A stretch of 64,000 bases of DNA from an uncultured Opitutaceae bacterium (GCA_903916755.1 CAIWXW010000109.1:1-64000); one strand, 5' to 3'; numbered from the stretch's first letter, positions 36,067 through 44,141 are shown. Numbers and translations: made by a program. The notes: generated by a model not told the origin, from the letters alone.

Positions 36067-36758
36067 ATGAAGAGGAAACCGCCCTGCTGGAAACCCGGGA
36101 CCGGGAGTCGTTTCGGCAGGCCCGGACGATCCGTTGGACCGTCTGGGCGGGAGTGGCCATCGATCTGCTGCTGCTGGCCGGCTGCGCCTGGGTAATCGCC
36201 GACGACATCCGGGCCCGCCGCGCGGCGGCCCAGGTCTTGGAGACGGCCAACGCCCAGCTCGAGGCCAAGGTGACAGAGCGGACGGCGGACCTGGCGGCGG
36301 CCAACCGGCAGCTTTCGACCGATCTGCTTGAGCGCGACTGGGCCAACCAGGCTCTCGAGCATCAGGTCCGCTACAACCAGGTCATCATCAATGCGGTCGC
36401 CGACCTGGCCTTCGTGCTCACCAAGGCGCTGAACATCTCGCGGATAAATCCCGCGGTGATCCAGCTGACCGGGCGGGAGGCGCTCGAACTCGTGAACCAG
36501 CCCCTGGCCAGCGTGGCCCAGCTCGCGGATCCCCCGGGAGACACGGGTCCCGCCCTGGCGGATCCCATGGCCCGCGCGCTGACCGACGGATACGACCTCC
36601 GTGACCAGCCGGCGGTGATCGCCGACAAGCTCGGTCGGAAAATCCCCGGGCGCCTGTCGCTCTTTCCGCTGCGGGACCAAAACAAGGTGATCGGCGGAGT
36701 GGCGATCTTCCACGTGGTTGCGCTGCCTGGAATCCCGGACCGAAAAACACCTTTATGA
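35934..36758 (+). CDS. CHASE3-remnant/PAS sensor protein without kinase domain
   Basis: The 274-residue ORF (GTG at 35934) starts with the end of a CHASE3-like helical sensor (LDREILDRNNTAAVRSLLGP to LNEEETALLETRDRESFRQA), one membrane helix (WTVWAGVAIDLLLLAGCAWV), a coiled coil (LETANAQLEAKVTERTADLA) and a PAS domain (YNQVIINAVADLAFVLTKAL onward). No histidine-kinase or cyclase output follows. The normal first helix and half of CHASE3 are missing; the protein appears N-terminally cut where it joins the HAAS gene. It ends in an ATGA overlap with the receiver gene. Confidence 0.6.
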   Translation: MAIGRADLDREILDRNNTAAVRSLLGPDGGTAVMGEVRRATDKLNEEETALLETRDRESFRQARTIRWTVWAGVAIDLLLLAGCAWVIADDIRARRAAAQVLETANAQLEAKVTERTADLAAANRQLSTDLLERDWANQALEHQVRYNQVIINAVADLAFVLTKALNISRINPAVIQLTGREALELVNQPLASVAQLADPPGDTGPALADPMARALTDGYDLRDQPAVIADKLGRKIPGRLSLFPLRDQNKVIGGVAIFHVVALPGIPDRKTPL

Positions 36759-37123
36759 AGAAGCATATTCTAATCGTCGACGACGAGCTGGCGATCCGCA
36801 CCCTTTTGACGCAGTTCCTGACGGGCCAGGGTTATCGCGTGACCGCCACCTCCACGCCGGCCGAGGCCCGCAAGGCCGTGCTGCGGGACCCGCCGCACCT
36901 GGTGATATCCGACCTGCAGCTGGAGGATTCCGACGGCCTCGACATGATCGCGCGGATGAAATCCGATCTGCCCGACGTCCCCATGATGCTGCTCACCGGC
37001 GTGCTCTTCGATGCGCGGGTGATCGAGGAGATCCTAAGCCACAAGGTCTCTTGCTACCTGCCCAAGACCACCTCGCTGAGCGAGATCGGGGTGGAAGTGC
37101 AGCGTCTGATCGGCCCGCCCTGA
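36755..37123 (+). CDS. Stand-alone response-regulator receiver protein
   Basis: The 122-residue CheY-like protein has the acidic pocket in ILIVDDELAIR, the phospho-acceptor Asp in HLVISDLQLEDSDGLDMI, a conserved Thr in MMLLTGVLFDAR and the Lys in CYLPKTTSL. There is no DNA-binding or enzymatic domain, so it acts by protein contacts. Its start overlaps the PAS gene by four bases. With no kinase beside it, the phosphate source is unknown. Confidence 0.85.
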   Translation: MKKHILIVDDELAIRTLLTQFLTGQGYRVTATSTPAEARKAVLRDPPHLVISDLQLEDSDGLDMIARMKSDLPDVPMMLLTGVLFDARVIEEILSHKVSCYLPKTTSLSEIGVEVQRLIGPP

Positions 37124-37157
37124 CGGGGGCGCTTTAGGGGGCCAGTCCTCGACGCCG

Positions 37158-37544
37158 TCATCCCGCGATCCGTCCCACATGACGGTGGGCTTCGGCGGCA
37201 AGATCGGCCCACCGCCGATGATTGCCCTCCAGGGCGATCCATTCCTTCATCAGTCTGCCGGGCCTGGGCTCGAAGCATTTTCCCGCGCCGAGCCCCACCA
37301 ATTCGGCCACCCGCTGCTTCGGCAGTTTCGCCACGAACTGTCCCCCGGAGGAGATCAGGGCGAAGAGCTTGCCATTGACCTTGAGGGCGCCCGAACCGAA
37401 TCCCCGGCCGGCGCCGAGTTCGACCCCGGGTGCGGCCGCGAACTGGGCGGCGATGCGCCGAAATTTCTCCCGCGCCCCGGAGTCCGGTTCCGGCGTCCGA
37501 GGCGGCGATCCTTCCGACTGGCCGCGCTTGCCTTGCTTCGTCAT
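37158..37544 (-). CDS. TfoX N-terminal-domain-like protein
   Basis: The 128-residue protein has a short charged leader (MTKQGKRGQSEGSPPRTPEP) and a core resembling TfoX/Sxy N-terminal domains: ELGAGRGFGSGALKVNGKLF, ALISSGGQFVAKLPKQRVAE and GRLMKEWIALEGNHRRWADL. No TfoX C-terminal part is present. Stand-alone proteins of this type are common in bacteria and their role is unclear. It is convergent with the receiver gene, with 34 bases between stops. Identity is moderate. Confidence 0.68.
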   Translation of the reverse strand: MTKQGKRGQSEGSPPRTPEPDSGAREKFRRIAAQFAAAPGVELGAGRGFGSGALKVNGKLFALISSGGQFVAKLPKQRVAELVGLGAGKCFEPRPGRLMKEWIALEGNHRRWADLAAEAHRHVGRIAG

Positions 37545-37748
37545 CGCCCAGCATCAAAGACCCGGCAGGCCGCCGTGTCGAAAGATTACCTGGCCTGACG
37601 CCCCCGGGCGGTGGCCGATCATGAACCCTCCGCCCAAAGCCGGCCGCGGACGGGAACCGGCAACGCGATGCCTGTCCAGCGCGGAATCTTAACGAAAATG
37701 GTTCCGCGCCCAGCATCCAGGGCTTCCTGCCGCGCCTCGATTATCAGA

Positions 37749-37824
37749 TGGTGGACCGGATCGGGATTAAACCGACGACCTCCTCGTTGCGAACGAGGCG
37801 CTCTATCAACTGAGCTACCGGCCC
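37749..37824 (-). tRNA. tRNA-Ala (anticodon CGC) with A19-U56 in place of G19-C56
   Basis: The reverse strand gives acceptor GGGCCGG/CCGGTCC with the G3:U70 wobble that marks tRNA-Ala, D stem GCTC/GAGC, anticodon stem CCTCG/CGAGG with loop TTCGCAA, T stem GTCGG/CCGAT, discriminator A and encoded CCA; 76 bases. The D loop reads AGTTGATA and the T loop TTTAATC, so both partners of the normally invariant 19-56 tertiary pair are changed together. Confidence 0.93.
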
Positions 37825-37874
37825 GAGTGAAGGGAAAATCTTGGAAATCCCCCGCCCCCAAGTCCACACGAATT

Positions 37875-37991
37875 TCACTTCCGCTTCAGCCAGTAGAAAA
37901 TGAAGGGGGCGGCCACAAAGAGCGCCATGACCAGGTAAAGGATCAGCTGGGCGCGGAAGGCCTTCGCCTTTTCGGCTTCGGTGGGTTCCAT
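37875..37991 (-). CDS. Very small single-helix membrane protein
   Basis: Too short for the ORF track. The reverse strand reads MEPTEAEKAKAFRAQLILYL, then VMALFVAAPFIFYWLKRK and stop: a charged helix, one membrane helix and a basic end, 38 residues. A second in-frame ATG at 38003 would add four residues and overlap the start codon of the divergent EVE gene. No homologue is recognised. The clear amphipathic-to-hydrophobic layout supports a real product, but coding is not proven. Confidence 0.5.
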   Translation of the reverse strand: MEPTEAEKAKAFRAQLILYLVMALFVAAPFIFYWLKRK

Positions 37992-38001
37992 ATCGACCGG
38001 C

Positions 38002-38412
38002 ATGAAACACCAACACTGGCTGGTAAAGCAAGAACCCGAGTCCTACGCCTGGGAGGACTTCGTGCGCGACAAGAAGACGGCGTGGGAGGGCGTGCGCAAC
38101 TACGCGGCCCGCAACCACCTGAAGGCCATGAGCGTGGGAGACCGCGTCCTCTTTTATGCCAGCGGGGGACCCAAGGAAGTCGTCGGCACGGCCGAGGTCA
38201 CCAAGGCCGCTTTTCCGGACGCGACGGCGGACGAACCCGGCTGGGTCGCGGTGGAACTGAAGGCCGGCAGGAAACTCGCCCGGCCGGTGACCCTGGCCGA
38301 GATCAAGACCACACCGGCCCTCGCCCAGGTCCCGCTCATCCGCCAGGGACGCCTGTCAGTCATGCCCGTGACCGCGGCGGAATACGACCTGATCGTGAAG
38401 CTGGGCGGCTGA
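38002..38412 (+). CDS. EVE-domain protein
   Basis: The 136-residue protein (MKHQHWLVKQEPESYAWEDF) is a PUA-like EVE protein. Signature stretches are HWLVKQEPESYAWEDFV, TAWEGVRNYAARNHLKAMSV, GDRVLFYASGGPKEVVGTAEV and PGWVAVELKA. EVE domains bind modified bases in DNA or RNA, for example cytosine derivatives, and often sit near defence or RNA-repair genes; here the neighbours are housekeeping genes. GTG at 37981 is the longer alternative, but ATG at 38002 fits the family start. Confidence 0.9.
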   Translation: MKHQHWLVKQEPESYAWEDFVRDKKTAWEGVRNYAARNHLKAMSVGDRVLFYASGGPKEVVGTAEVTKAAFPDATADEPGWVAVELKAGRKLARPVTLAEIKTTPALAQVPLIRQGRLSVMPVTAAEYDLIVKLGG

Positions 38413-38483
38413 GCAGGCCTCGGCCCCGTAAAGACTGGCCACCGCCGGCACGTTTTGGTCTGTTGCCAGCGGAGCCCCCCCCC

Positions 38484-39332
38484 ATGCCGATTGACCAACT
38501 CACGATCCTTGCCCCTGGCCTCCTGGGGGGCTCGGTGGCCCTCGCCGCCCGCGCGAAGGGTTCGGCCAAGCGCATCGTGATCTGGGCTCGCCGCCCCGAG
38601 GTCCGGCAGGCCTTGCTCGACGCCAAGCTGGGCGACGTCATTGCCGAATCTCCCGAGGCCGCCGCCGCGGAGGCCCAGCTCGTGGTGATCGCGTCCCCCG
38701 TTGACGCCATTGCGGCCTTGGCCCGCCAGGTGGCGGGGCATCTCCCCCACGGGGCGGTCTTGACGGACGTGGGCAGCGTCAAGAGCGACATTGCCCGCGA
38801 CGGCCATGCCGCCCTCCGTGGCCGGGGTCACTTTGTCGGCGCGCATCCCATGGCCGGCTCGGAAAGGACGGGCTGGGAGCACGGCAGCGCGACCCTTTTT
38901 GAGGGCCGCACCTGCTTTGTGACGCCGCTGCCGGAAACCGATCCGCGGGCGATCAAGACCGTGGCCGATTTCTGGCGGAGCCTGGGCGCCAAGGTCGTAA
39001 ACGTGACCCCGGCCGACCACGACCGGATCGTCGCCCACATCAGCCACCTGCCGCAGGTGCTCGCGTCCAGCCTCGGCGCCTTTCTCGCGGCCAAGGATCC
39101 CGCCTGGCGGGACTACGCCGGCAATGGCCTGCGCGACACGACGCGCATCGCCGGCAGCGATCCCGAGCTCTGGCGGACCATCCTGCAGCAGAACCGGACG
39201 GAGATCCTGGCCAGCCTGCAGAATTTCCAGGGCGAGCTCGCGAGCTTCGAGCAGGCGCTCGCGCGGCAGGACTGGGACGCCGTGACCTCGGTCCTGGCGC
39301 GCGGGAAGCAATTCCGGGACGGCTTCCGCTGA
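38484..39332 (+). CDS. tyrA: Prephenate dehydrogenase
   Basis: TyrA converts prephenate to 4-hydroxyphenylpyruvate with NAD(P)+ in tyrosine synthesis. The 282-residue product starts with a Rossmann motif (LTILAPGLLGGSVALAARAK), contains VLTDVGSVKSDIARDGHAAL and the catalytic region FVGAHPMAGSERTGWEHGSA, and ADHDRIVAHISHLPQVLAS with a conserved His. It has no chorismate mutase or ACT domain. The track ORF starts in the tRNA-Ala region and is far too long; ATG at 38484 is chosen. The acetyltransferase gene follows two bases after the stop, with aroA next. Confidence 0.94.
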   Translation: MPIDQLTILAPGLLGGSVALAARAKGSAKRIVIWARRPEVRQALLDAKLGDVIAESPEAAAAEAQLVVIASPVDAIAALARQVAGHLPHGAVLTDVGSVKSDIARDGHAALRGRGHFVGAHPMAGSERTGWEHGSATLFEGRTCFVTPLPETDPRAIKTVADFWRSLGAKVVNVTPADHDRIVAHISHLPQVLASSLGAFLAAKDPAWRDYAGNGLRDTTRIAGSDPELWRTILQQNRTEILASLQNFQGELASFEQALARQDWDAVTSVLARGKQFRDGFR

Positions 39333-39334
39333 AC

Positions 39335-39766
39335 ATGGTCTTCCAGGAGGAAAAGGTCGGTTTCCTGGTCAGCACCGATCCCGCCCTCCTGCAGATTGAT
39401 TTCATCCACCGCACCCTGAACCAGACCTACTGGGCCAGTCAGCGCACCCGGGCCGTGGTCGAGGCCTCGATCCGCCATTCGGTCTGTTTCGGCGTCTACG
39501 AGGTCGCAACCAAGCGCCAGGTGGGCTTTGCCCGGATCGTGACCGACCATGCCACCTTTTGCTGGGTTTGCGACGTCGTGGTCGACGCCGGTTTTCGCCA
39601 GAGGGGGCTGGGCAAGCGGTTGATGGCTGCCGTTGCGGCCCACCCCAGCATGCAGGAGTCGGTCGCCCTGCTCGGCACGCGGGACGCGCACGGGCTCTAC
39701 GAGCAGTTTGGTTTCGTCCGCTGGGAAGCGATGAAAAGATCGAACCTAGCGCCCCCGTCGTCATAA
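39335..39766 (+). CDS. GNAT-family N-acetyltransferase
   Basis: The 143-residue protein has the GNAT acetyl-CoA binding motif in VCDVVVDAGFRQRGLGKRLM (Q/RxxGxG/A pattern) and a late YEQFGFVRWEAM, with strand GFARIVTDHATFCWV before it. The N-terminus includes FIHRTLNQTYWASQRTRAVV, as in family members acting on small molecules or proteins. It is embedded between tyrA and aroA, almost certainly co-transcribed with tyrA (two-base gap). Substrate unknown. Confidence 0.88.
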   Translation: MVFQEEKVGFLVSTDPALLQIDFIHRTLNQTYWASQRTRAVVEASIRHSVCFGVYEVATKRQVGFARIVTDHATFCWVCDVVVDAGFRQRGLGKRLMAAVAAHPSMQESVALLGTRDAHGLYEQFGFVRWEAMKRSNLAPPSS

Positions 39767-39813
39767 CGTTTTGCTTGGCGCGCGCGGCCGACTGCACGAC
39801 GCTGGTTTTCTCC

Positions 39814-41169
39814 ATGCCGCTTGCGGATCCCCTCCCCCTTCTCCCCTTTACGCGCCCGGTGCGCGGCGAGGTCGAGCTGCCGGGCTCGAAGAGCATCACC
39901 AACCGCGCCCTCCTGCTCGCGGCCCTGTGCCCCGGCGCCACCACGCTGACCGGCGCCCTGTTCAGCGAGGACACCAAGCTCATGGCCGAGGCGCTGCGCC
40001 GCCTCGGGTTCGCGGTCCAAGAGGACAAGAAGCAGAAGCAGATCTATGTCGAGGGCCGCGGCGGCGAGATCCCGGCGCCGGAGGCCGACCTTTTTGTGGG
40101 CCTCGCCGGAACGGCCGCCCGCTTCCTCACCGCCCTCTGCGCCGCGGCCCACCGCGGCATCTACCGGCTGGATGGGGTCCCGCAGATGCGGCGACGCCCC
40201 ATGAGGGGCCTGATCGACGCCCTGCGCGCCCTGGGCGCGGACGTCCGTTGCCTCGGCGAGGAGGGCTTTCTCCCGGTCGAGATCCGCGCCGCCGGCCTCC
40301 GGGGCGGACGCGTAACGGTCGACGCCAGCGAAAGCAGCCAGATCCTTTCCGCCCTCATGATGGTGGCCCCCCTGGCCGACGCCCCCGTCACCGCCGCCGT
40401 GGCGGAAGGCCTGCGGCAGCCCTTCGTCATCATGACCGCCCGCCAGATGCGGGACTTCGGGGTGGCTGGGGCCGACCAAGGTCCGGCCCCGCTCACCTTC
40501 GCCATTCCGCGGGCGTCCTACCGCTCGCCCGGGACCTACGCGATCGAGCCCGATGCCACTGCCGCCAGCTACTTCCTCGCGCTTCCCTTGGTCACCGGCG
40601 GCGAGCTCACCCTTCCGCACCTTCGCGGCCCGGGCCAGGGGCTGCAGGGCGACACCCAGTTCATGGAGGTCCTGAAGAAGGCCGGCCTGGAGGAGTCCTT
40701 CCTCGACCACCCCAGGGCCGTGCGCAGCCGGATGAAGCCGGGAGCCGACCGCCAGGCCGTGCAGGAGGATTTCAGCGAGTTCTCGGACACCTTCCTCACT
40801 CTCGCCGCCCTGGCGCCCCTCCTGCGGGGGCCGACCAAGATCACCGGCATCGCACACACCCGCAGGCAGGAGACCGACCGGGTCGGCAACATGGCGAAGG
40901 AGCTGCGCAAGCTGGGCCAGGAGGTCCTCGAAACCGAGGACTCGCTCGAAATCCACCCCCGCCCGCTGCCCCGCCGGGCCCAGCCGATCGAGATCGAGAC
41001 CTACGGCGACCATCGCTTCGCCATGAGCTTCGGCATCCTCGGCTGCCACGATCTCCACGGGACCGGCCAGCCCTGGCTGGCGGTCCGCAATCCGGGCTGC
41101 TGCGCCAAGACCTTTCCCCACTTTTTCGACGTGCTCGAATCCCTCCGCCAAAAGTCCCTCGAAGCCTGA
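39814..41169 (+). CDS. aroA: 3-phosphoshikimate 1-carboxyvinyltransferase (EPSP synthase)
   Basis: AroA joins phosphoenolpyruvate to shikimate 3-phosphate in the aromatic pathway. The 451-residue product has LPGSKSITNRALLLAALCPG, the PEP-site segment LFVGLAGTAARFLTALC (in place of the usual LGNAGTAMR), the RMRPM-like PQMRRRPMRGL, and EDFSEFSDTFLTLAALAPLL with IAHTRRQETDRVGNMAKELR. The substitution GLAGTAAR is notable because this loop affects glyphosate binding. ATG at 39814 starts near PRPV-like PFTRPVRGEVEL; the stop shares its last base with the cmk start. Confidence 0.95.
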   Translation: MPLADPLPLLPFTRPVRGEVELPGSKSITNRALLLAALCPGATTLTGALFSEDTKLMAEALRRLGFAVQEDKKQKQIYVEGRGGEIPAPEADLFVGLAGTAARFLTALCAAAHRGIYRLDGVPQMRRRPMRGLIDALRALGADVRCLGEEGFLPVEIRAAGLRGGRVTVDASESSQILSALMMVAPLADAPVTAAVAEGLRQPFVIMTARQMRDFGVAGADQGPAPLTFAIPRASYRSPGTYAIEPDATAASYFLALPLVTGGELTLPHLRGPGQGLQGDTQFMEVLKKAGLEESFLDHPRAVRSRMKPGADRQAVQEDFSEFSDTFLTLAALAPLLRGPTKITGIAHTRRQETDRVGNMAKELRKLGQEVLETEDSLEIHPRPLPRRAQPIEIETYGDHRFAMSFGILGCHDLHGTGQPWLAVRNPGCCAKTFPHFFDVLESLRQKSLEA

Positions 41170-41840
41170 TGGCCCCCGCCCCCTTCATCATCGTGGCCAT
41201 CGACGGCGGCGCCGCGGCCGGCAAATCCTCCGCCGCGCGCGCCCTCAGCGAGCGCTTCAACCTCCTGCACGCCGACACCGGCTCCTATTACCGCGCCGTC
41301 ACCGCGGCCCTTTTGGGGCGCCAGGTGGCCCCCACGGATCTCACGGCGGTGCAGGCGGCGCTGCCCGCCCTGCGCCTGACCACCCGCATCGAGGGCAAGT
41401 CGGCGCGGATGGAGATCGACGGCCAGCCGCCCGGCAACGAGATCCGCAGCGCGGCGGTCAATGACGCCGTGTCGCACTTCGCCGCGATCCCCGAGGTGCG
41501 GGATTCGCTGCTGGCCTACCAGCGCGGCCAGGCCGACGCCGCCCGCGCGCACGGCTTCGCCGGCCTGGTCATGGAGGGCCGCGACATCGGCTCGGTCATC
41601 TTCCCCGACGCGACCTTCCGGTTTTTCCTCTTCGCCGATCCGGCCGAGCGCGCCAAGCGCCGCGCCCGCGAGGGCCAGCAGGACACGGTCGCCGAGCGCG
41701 ACCGCATCGACTCCTCCCGCAAGACCGCCCCCCTCACCTGTCCCGTCGGCGCCTTCTCCCTCGACACCACGCTCCTCACCCTCCACCAGGTCGTCGAACG
41801 GATCGCGGCGCCGATCGCGGCGCTGCTGGCCGCCCCATGA
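41169..41840 (+). CDS. cmk: Cytidylate kinase
   Basis: Cmk phosphorylates CMP/dCMP. The 223-residue product begins MAPAPFIIVAIDGGAAAGKS (P-loop GAAAGKSS), and shows LLHADTGSYYRAVTAALLGR, the CMP-binding GLVMEGRDIGSVIFPDATF and the lid region AERDRIDSSRKTAPLTCPVG. It is hidden in the track as the end of a longer ORF; its start is the ATG of the TGATG junction with aroA. The aroA-cmk order is common in bacteria. The stop overlaps plsC by ATGA. Confidence 0.93.
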   Translation: MAPAPFIIVAIDGGAAAGKSSAARALSERFNLLHADTGSYYRAVTAALLGRQVAPTDLTAVQAALPALRLTTRIEGKSARMEIDGQPPGNEIRSAAVNDAVSHFAAIPEVRDSLLAYQRGQADAARAHGFAGLVMEGRDIGSVIFPDATFRFFLFADPAERAKRRAREGQQDTVAERDRIDSSRKTAPLTCPVGAFSLDTTLLTLHQVVERIAAPIAALLAAP

Positions 41841-42496
41841 GCCGCGGCTATCCCCATCTCGAGATGGAGCCGGTGTACGGCTTCTGCCACGCGGTCATCG
41901 AGATGATCTCCGACGCCTTCTTCCGCGGGGACACCGCCGGCATCGAGAACTTGCCGCCGCGTGGCGGCTACATCGTGGCGGCCAACCATGCCAGCCACCT
42001 CGATCCGCCGATCGTCGGGCTGCATCTGCCCCGGCAGGTCTGCTTCTTCGCCCGCAAGACCCTCTGGAAGCCCGGCTTCGCCTCCTGGTGGCTCGACGCG
42101 GTGGGGTGCATTCCGGTGGACCGGGACGGCGGCACGGACGTGACCGCGATCAAGCGGGTGCTCCAGGCCCTGAAGCAGGAGAAGGTGATCATCCTTTTCC
42201 CGGAGGGGACGCGTTCCCCCGATGGCCGGCTGCAGCGCCCGAAGCCCGGCGTGGGGCTGCTGGCCTGCCGGGCGCGCGTGCCGGTCATTCCCGCCCGCAT
42301 CTTCGGCTCATCCGAGGCGATGGGGCGCAGCGACAAGGTCCGGCTGGGCTCGCCGGTCGCCGTGACGTACGGCAAGGCCCTGCAGCCGGCCGACTACGAT
42401 GATCCCTCGGCCGGCAAGGAGCGCTACGCGCGGGCGGCCGAGCGGATCATGGCGGCCATCGCGCAGCTCGAGCCGCCCCCCGTCACGGTCATTTAG
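41837..42496 (+). CDS. plsC: 1-acyl-sn-glycerol-3-phosphate acyltransferase
   Basis: This 219-residue phospholipid-synthesis enzyme puts the second acyl chain on lysophosphatidate. It has block I NHASHLDPP (HX4D), block II GCIPVDRDGGTDVTAIKRV, block III FPEGTRSPDGRLQRPKPGVG and block IV with VPVIPARIFG. The N-terminal YGFCHAVIEMISDAFF helix likely sits on the membrane. ATG overlaps the cmk stop. The 3' end shares a four-base overlap with trpS on the other strand. Confidence 0.9.
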   Translation: MSRGYPHLEMEPVYGFCHAVIEMISDAFFRGDTAGIENLPPRGGYIVAANHASHLDPPIVGLHLPRQVCFFARKTLWKPGFASWWLDAVGCIPVDRDGGTDVTAIKRVLQALKQEKVIILFPEGTRSPDGRLQRPKPGVGLLACRARVPVIPARIFGSSEAMGRSDKVRLGSPVAVTYGKALQPADYDDPSAGKERYARAAERIMAAIAQLEPPPVTVI

Positions 42497-43464
42497 GCCA
42501 GGCCGCAGGCCTTGCGCGCGCGCTGGAGCACGGCATCGGCCACCGCCCGCGCCCGTTCCGCTCCCTCCTGGAGGATGCGTTCCACCTGCCCCAGGTCCGC
42601 GGCCAGTTCGGCGCGGCGCACCCGGGCGGCGGCAAAGGTGTTCCAATAGTGCTCGAAGAGCGCCTTCTTCAGGTCGCCATAGCCGAGCCCGCCCGCGCGG
42701 AGCCGGCTCTCATAGTCGGTCGCCACCTCGGCCGGCGCCACCAGTTTGAGCAGCTGGATGGCGAGATTCTGGTCGGCATCCGGCTTCGGCTCGGCGGGAG
42801 TCCGGCTGTCCATCACGATCCCCATGATCTTCTTGCGCAGGGCCCTCTCGTCGCCGAAGAGCTCGATCGTGTTGCCGTAGCTCTTGCTCATCTTCTGGCC
42901 GTCCAGGCCCGGCACGACAGCGCTGCCCTCGTGGATCTGCGGCTCGGGCACGACCAGCGTCTCGCCGTAGGTGAGGTTGAACTTGATGGCGATATCCCGG
43001 GCCATCTCCAGGTGCTGCTTCTGGTCGCGGCCGACCGGCACGACGTTCGTGTCGAAGAGGAGGATATCCGCGGCCATGAGGACCGGGTAGGCGTAGAGCC
43101 CGAAGTTGGGCGCGATTTCCTTGGCCACCTTGTCCTTGAAGCTGGTGGCGCGATCCAGGAGGCCCTTCGGGGTCACCGTGCCGAGGATCCAGGCCAGCTC
43201 CGTCACCTCCGGCACGTCGCTCTGCCGCCAGAACACGCTCCGCGCCGGATCCAGCCCGCAGGCCAGCCAGTCCAGGGCCACGCCGAGGGTGTTCCGCCGG
43301 CGCTCCGCCGCGTCAAAGAGCGCGGTCATCGAATGGTAGTCCGCGATGAAGTAGAAGCTGTTGCCCGCCCCCTGGGCCTCGATCGCGGGCCGCATGGCCC
43401 CGAAGAAGTTGCCGAGGTGCAGGGTGCCGGTCGGCTGGATTCCGGTCAGGGTGCGGGAGCTCAT
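42493..43464 (-). CDS. trpS: Tryptophanyl-tRNA synthetase
   Basis: The 323-residue class Ic synthetase starts MSSRTLTGIQPTGTLHLGNF, with the HIGH-type TLHLGN, and includes PVGRDQKQHLEMARDIAIKF and KMSKSYGNTIELF, the exact KMSKS signature. The C-terminal helices end in RARKACGLA. The track ORF continues 198 codons upstream into the hexapeptide-protein gene; ATG at 43464 is right and forms an ATGA overlap with that gene. It is probably co-transcribed with it. Confidence 0.95.
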   Translation of the reverse strand: MSSRTLTGIQPTGTLHLGNFFGAMRPAIEAQGAGNSFYFIADYHSMTALFDAAERRRNTLGVALDWLACGLDPARSVFWRQSDVPEVTELAWILGTVTPKGLLDRATSFKDKVAKEIAPNFGLYAYPVLMAADILLFDTNVVPVGRDQKQHLEMARDIAIKFNLTYGETLVVPEPQIHEGSAVVPGLDGQKMSKSYGNTIELFGDERALRKKIMGIVMDSRTPAEPKPDADQNLAIQLLKLVAPAEVATDYESRLRAGGLGYGDLKKALFEHYWNTFAAARVRRAELAADLGQVERILQEGAERARAVADAVLQRARKACGLA

Positions 43465-44141
43465 GGGCGGCGGGCGATCAGCGACACCGTCTGGCGCGCC
43501 TTTGCGATGGTGTCGGCGGGCAGGCACCCGCTGAAGGAAAGGGTGGGCATGACGAGCGAGCGCCGGCCGAGGATCGTGCCCGGATTGAGGACGGCGTTGC
43601 AGCCGACCTCGGCTCCGTCGCCGATGATGGCGCCGAACTTGCGCAGGCCCGTCTCGTAATTGGCGTCCGGGCCCCGCACCACGATGTCCCCGCGATCCAG
43701 GCGGAGGTTGGAGCAGATGGCGCCGGCCCCAAGGTGGGCCTTGGTGCCCAGGATGGAGTCCCCCACGTAGTTGTAGTGGGCGGTCTCGACCTGGTCCAGG
43801 AGGAGGCAATTCTTGTACTCGCTGGCGTTGCCGAGGACGCAGCCGGCGCCGGCGATGACGTGGCCGCGGATCTGGGCGCCCGCCCGGATCTCGCAGTCCG
43901 GCCCGACCCAGGCCGGCCCGGTGATGACCGCGTAGGGCGGCAGCTTGACCGACGGGTGAAGGTAGACTTTTCCGGTGAGGGCGACGCCGGGCGGCACCGC
44001 CGGCGGCGGCCCGTCGAAACGCCAGGAAGAGAGGGCCGAACCGATCCGCTTCAGCCATTCCCAGGGCGCCACGTCCGCCGGGAAGTGCGCCGCGAAGGGC
44101 GCCAGCGAGGGCGGAAGGTGGAAGAAGTCGGAGGCTTTCAT
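43461..44141 (-). CDS. Left-handed beta-helix acyl/nucleotidyl transferase-like protein
   Basis: The 226-residue protein has a unique helical N-terminus (FFHLPPSLAPFAAHFPADVA) and a left-handed beta-helix of hexapeptide repeats (KVYLHPSVKLPPYAVITGPA, VGPDCEIRAGAQIRGHVIAG, GCVLGNASEYKNCLLLDQVE, HYNYVGDSILGTKAHLGAGA). The last segment, including HYNYVGDSILG and GAICSNLRLD, resembles the acetyltransferase end of GlmU. A role in UDP-sugar or nucleotide-sugar acylation is likely, but no nucleotidyltransferase domain is present. It is upstream of trpS, with ATGA overlap. Confidence 0.75.
   Translation of the reverse strand: MKASDFFHLPPSLAPFAAHFPADVAPWEWLKRIGSALSSWRFDGPPPAVPPGVALTGKVYLHPSVKLPPYAVITGPAWVGPDCEIRAGAQIRGHVIAGAGCVLGNASEYKNCLLLDQVETAHYNYVGDSILGTKAHLGAGAICSNLRLDRGDIVVRGPDANYETGLRKFGAIIGDGAEVGCNAVLNPGTILGRRSLVMPTLSFSGCLPADTIAKARQTVSLIARRP

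Noticed and set aside
37611-38483. N-terminal extension of the tyrA ORF (573 residues in the track)
   Set aside because: It passes through the tRNA-Ala gene and the EVE gene in another frame; tyrA starts at 38484 at its Rossmann motif.
39697-41151. A 484-residue minus-strand ORF
   Set aside because: It is antisense to aroA and lacks any domain.
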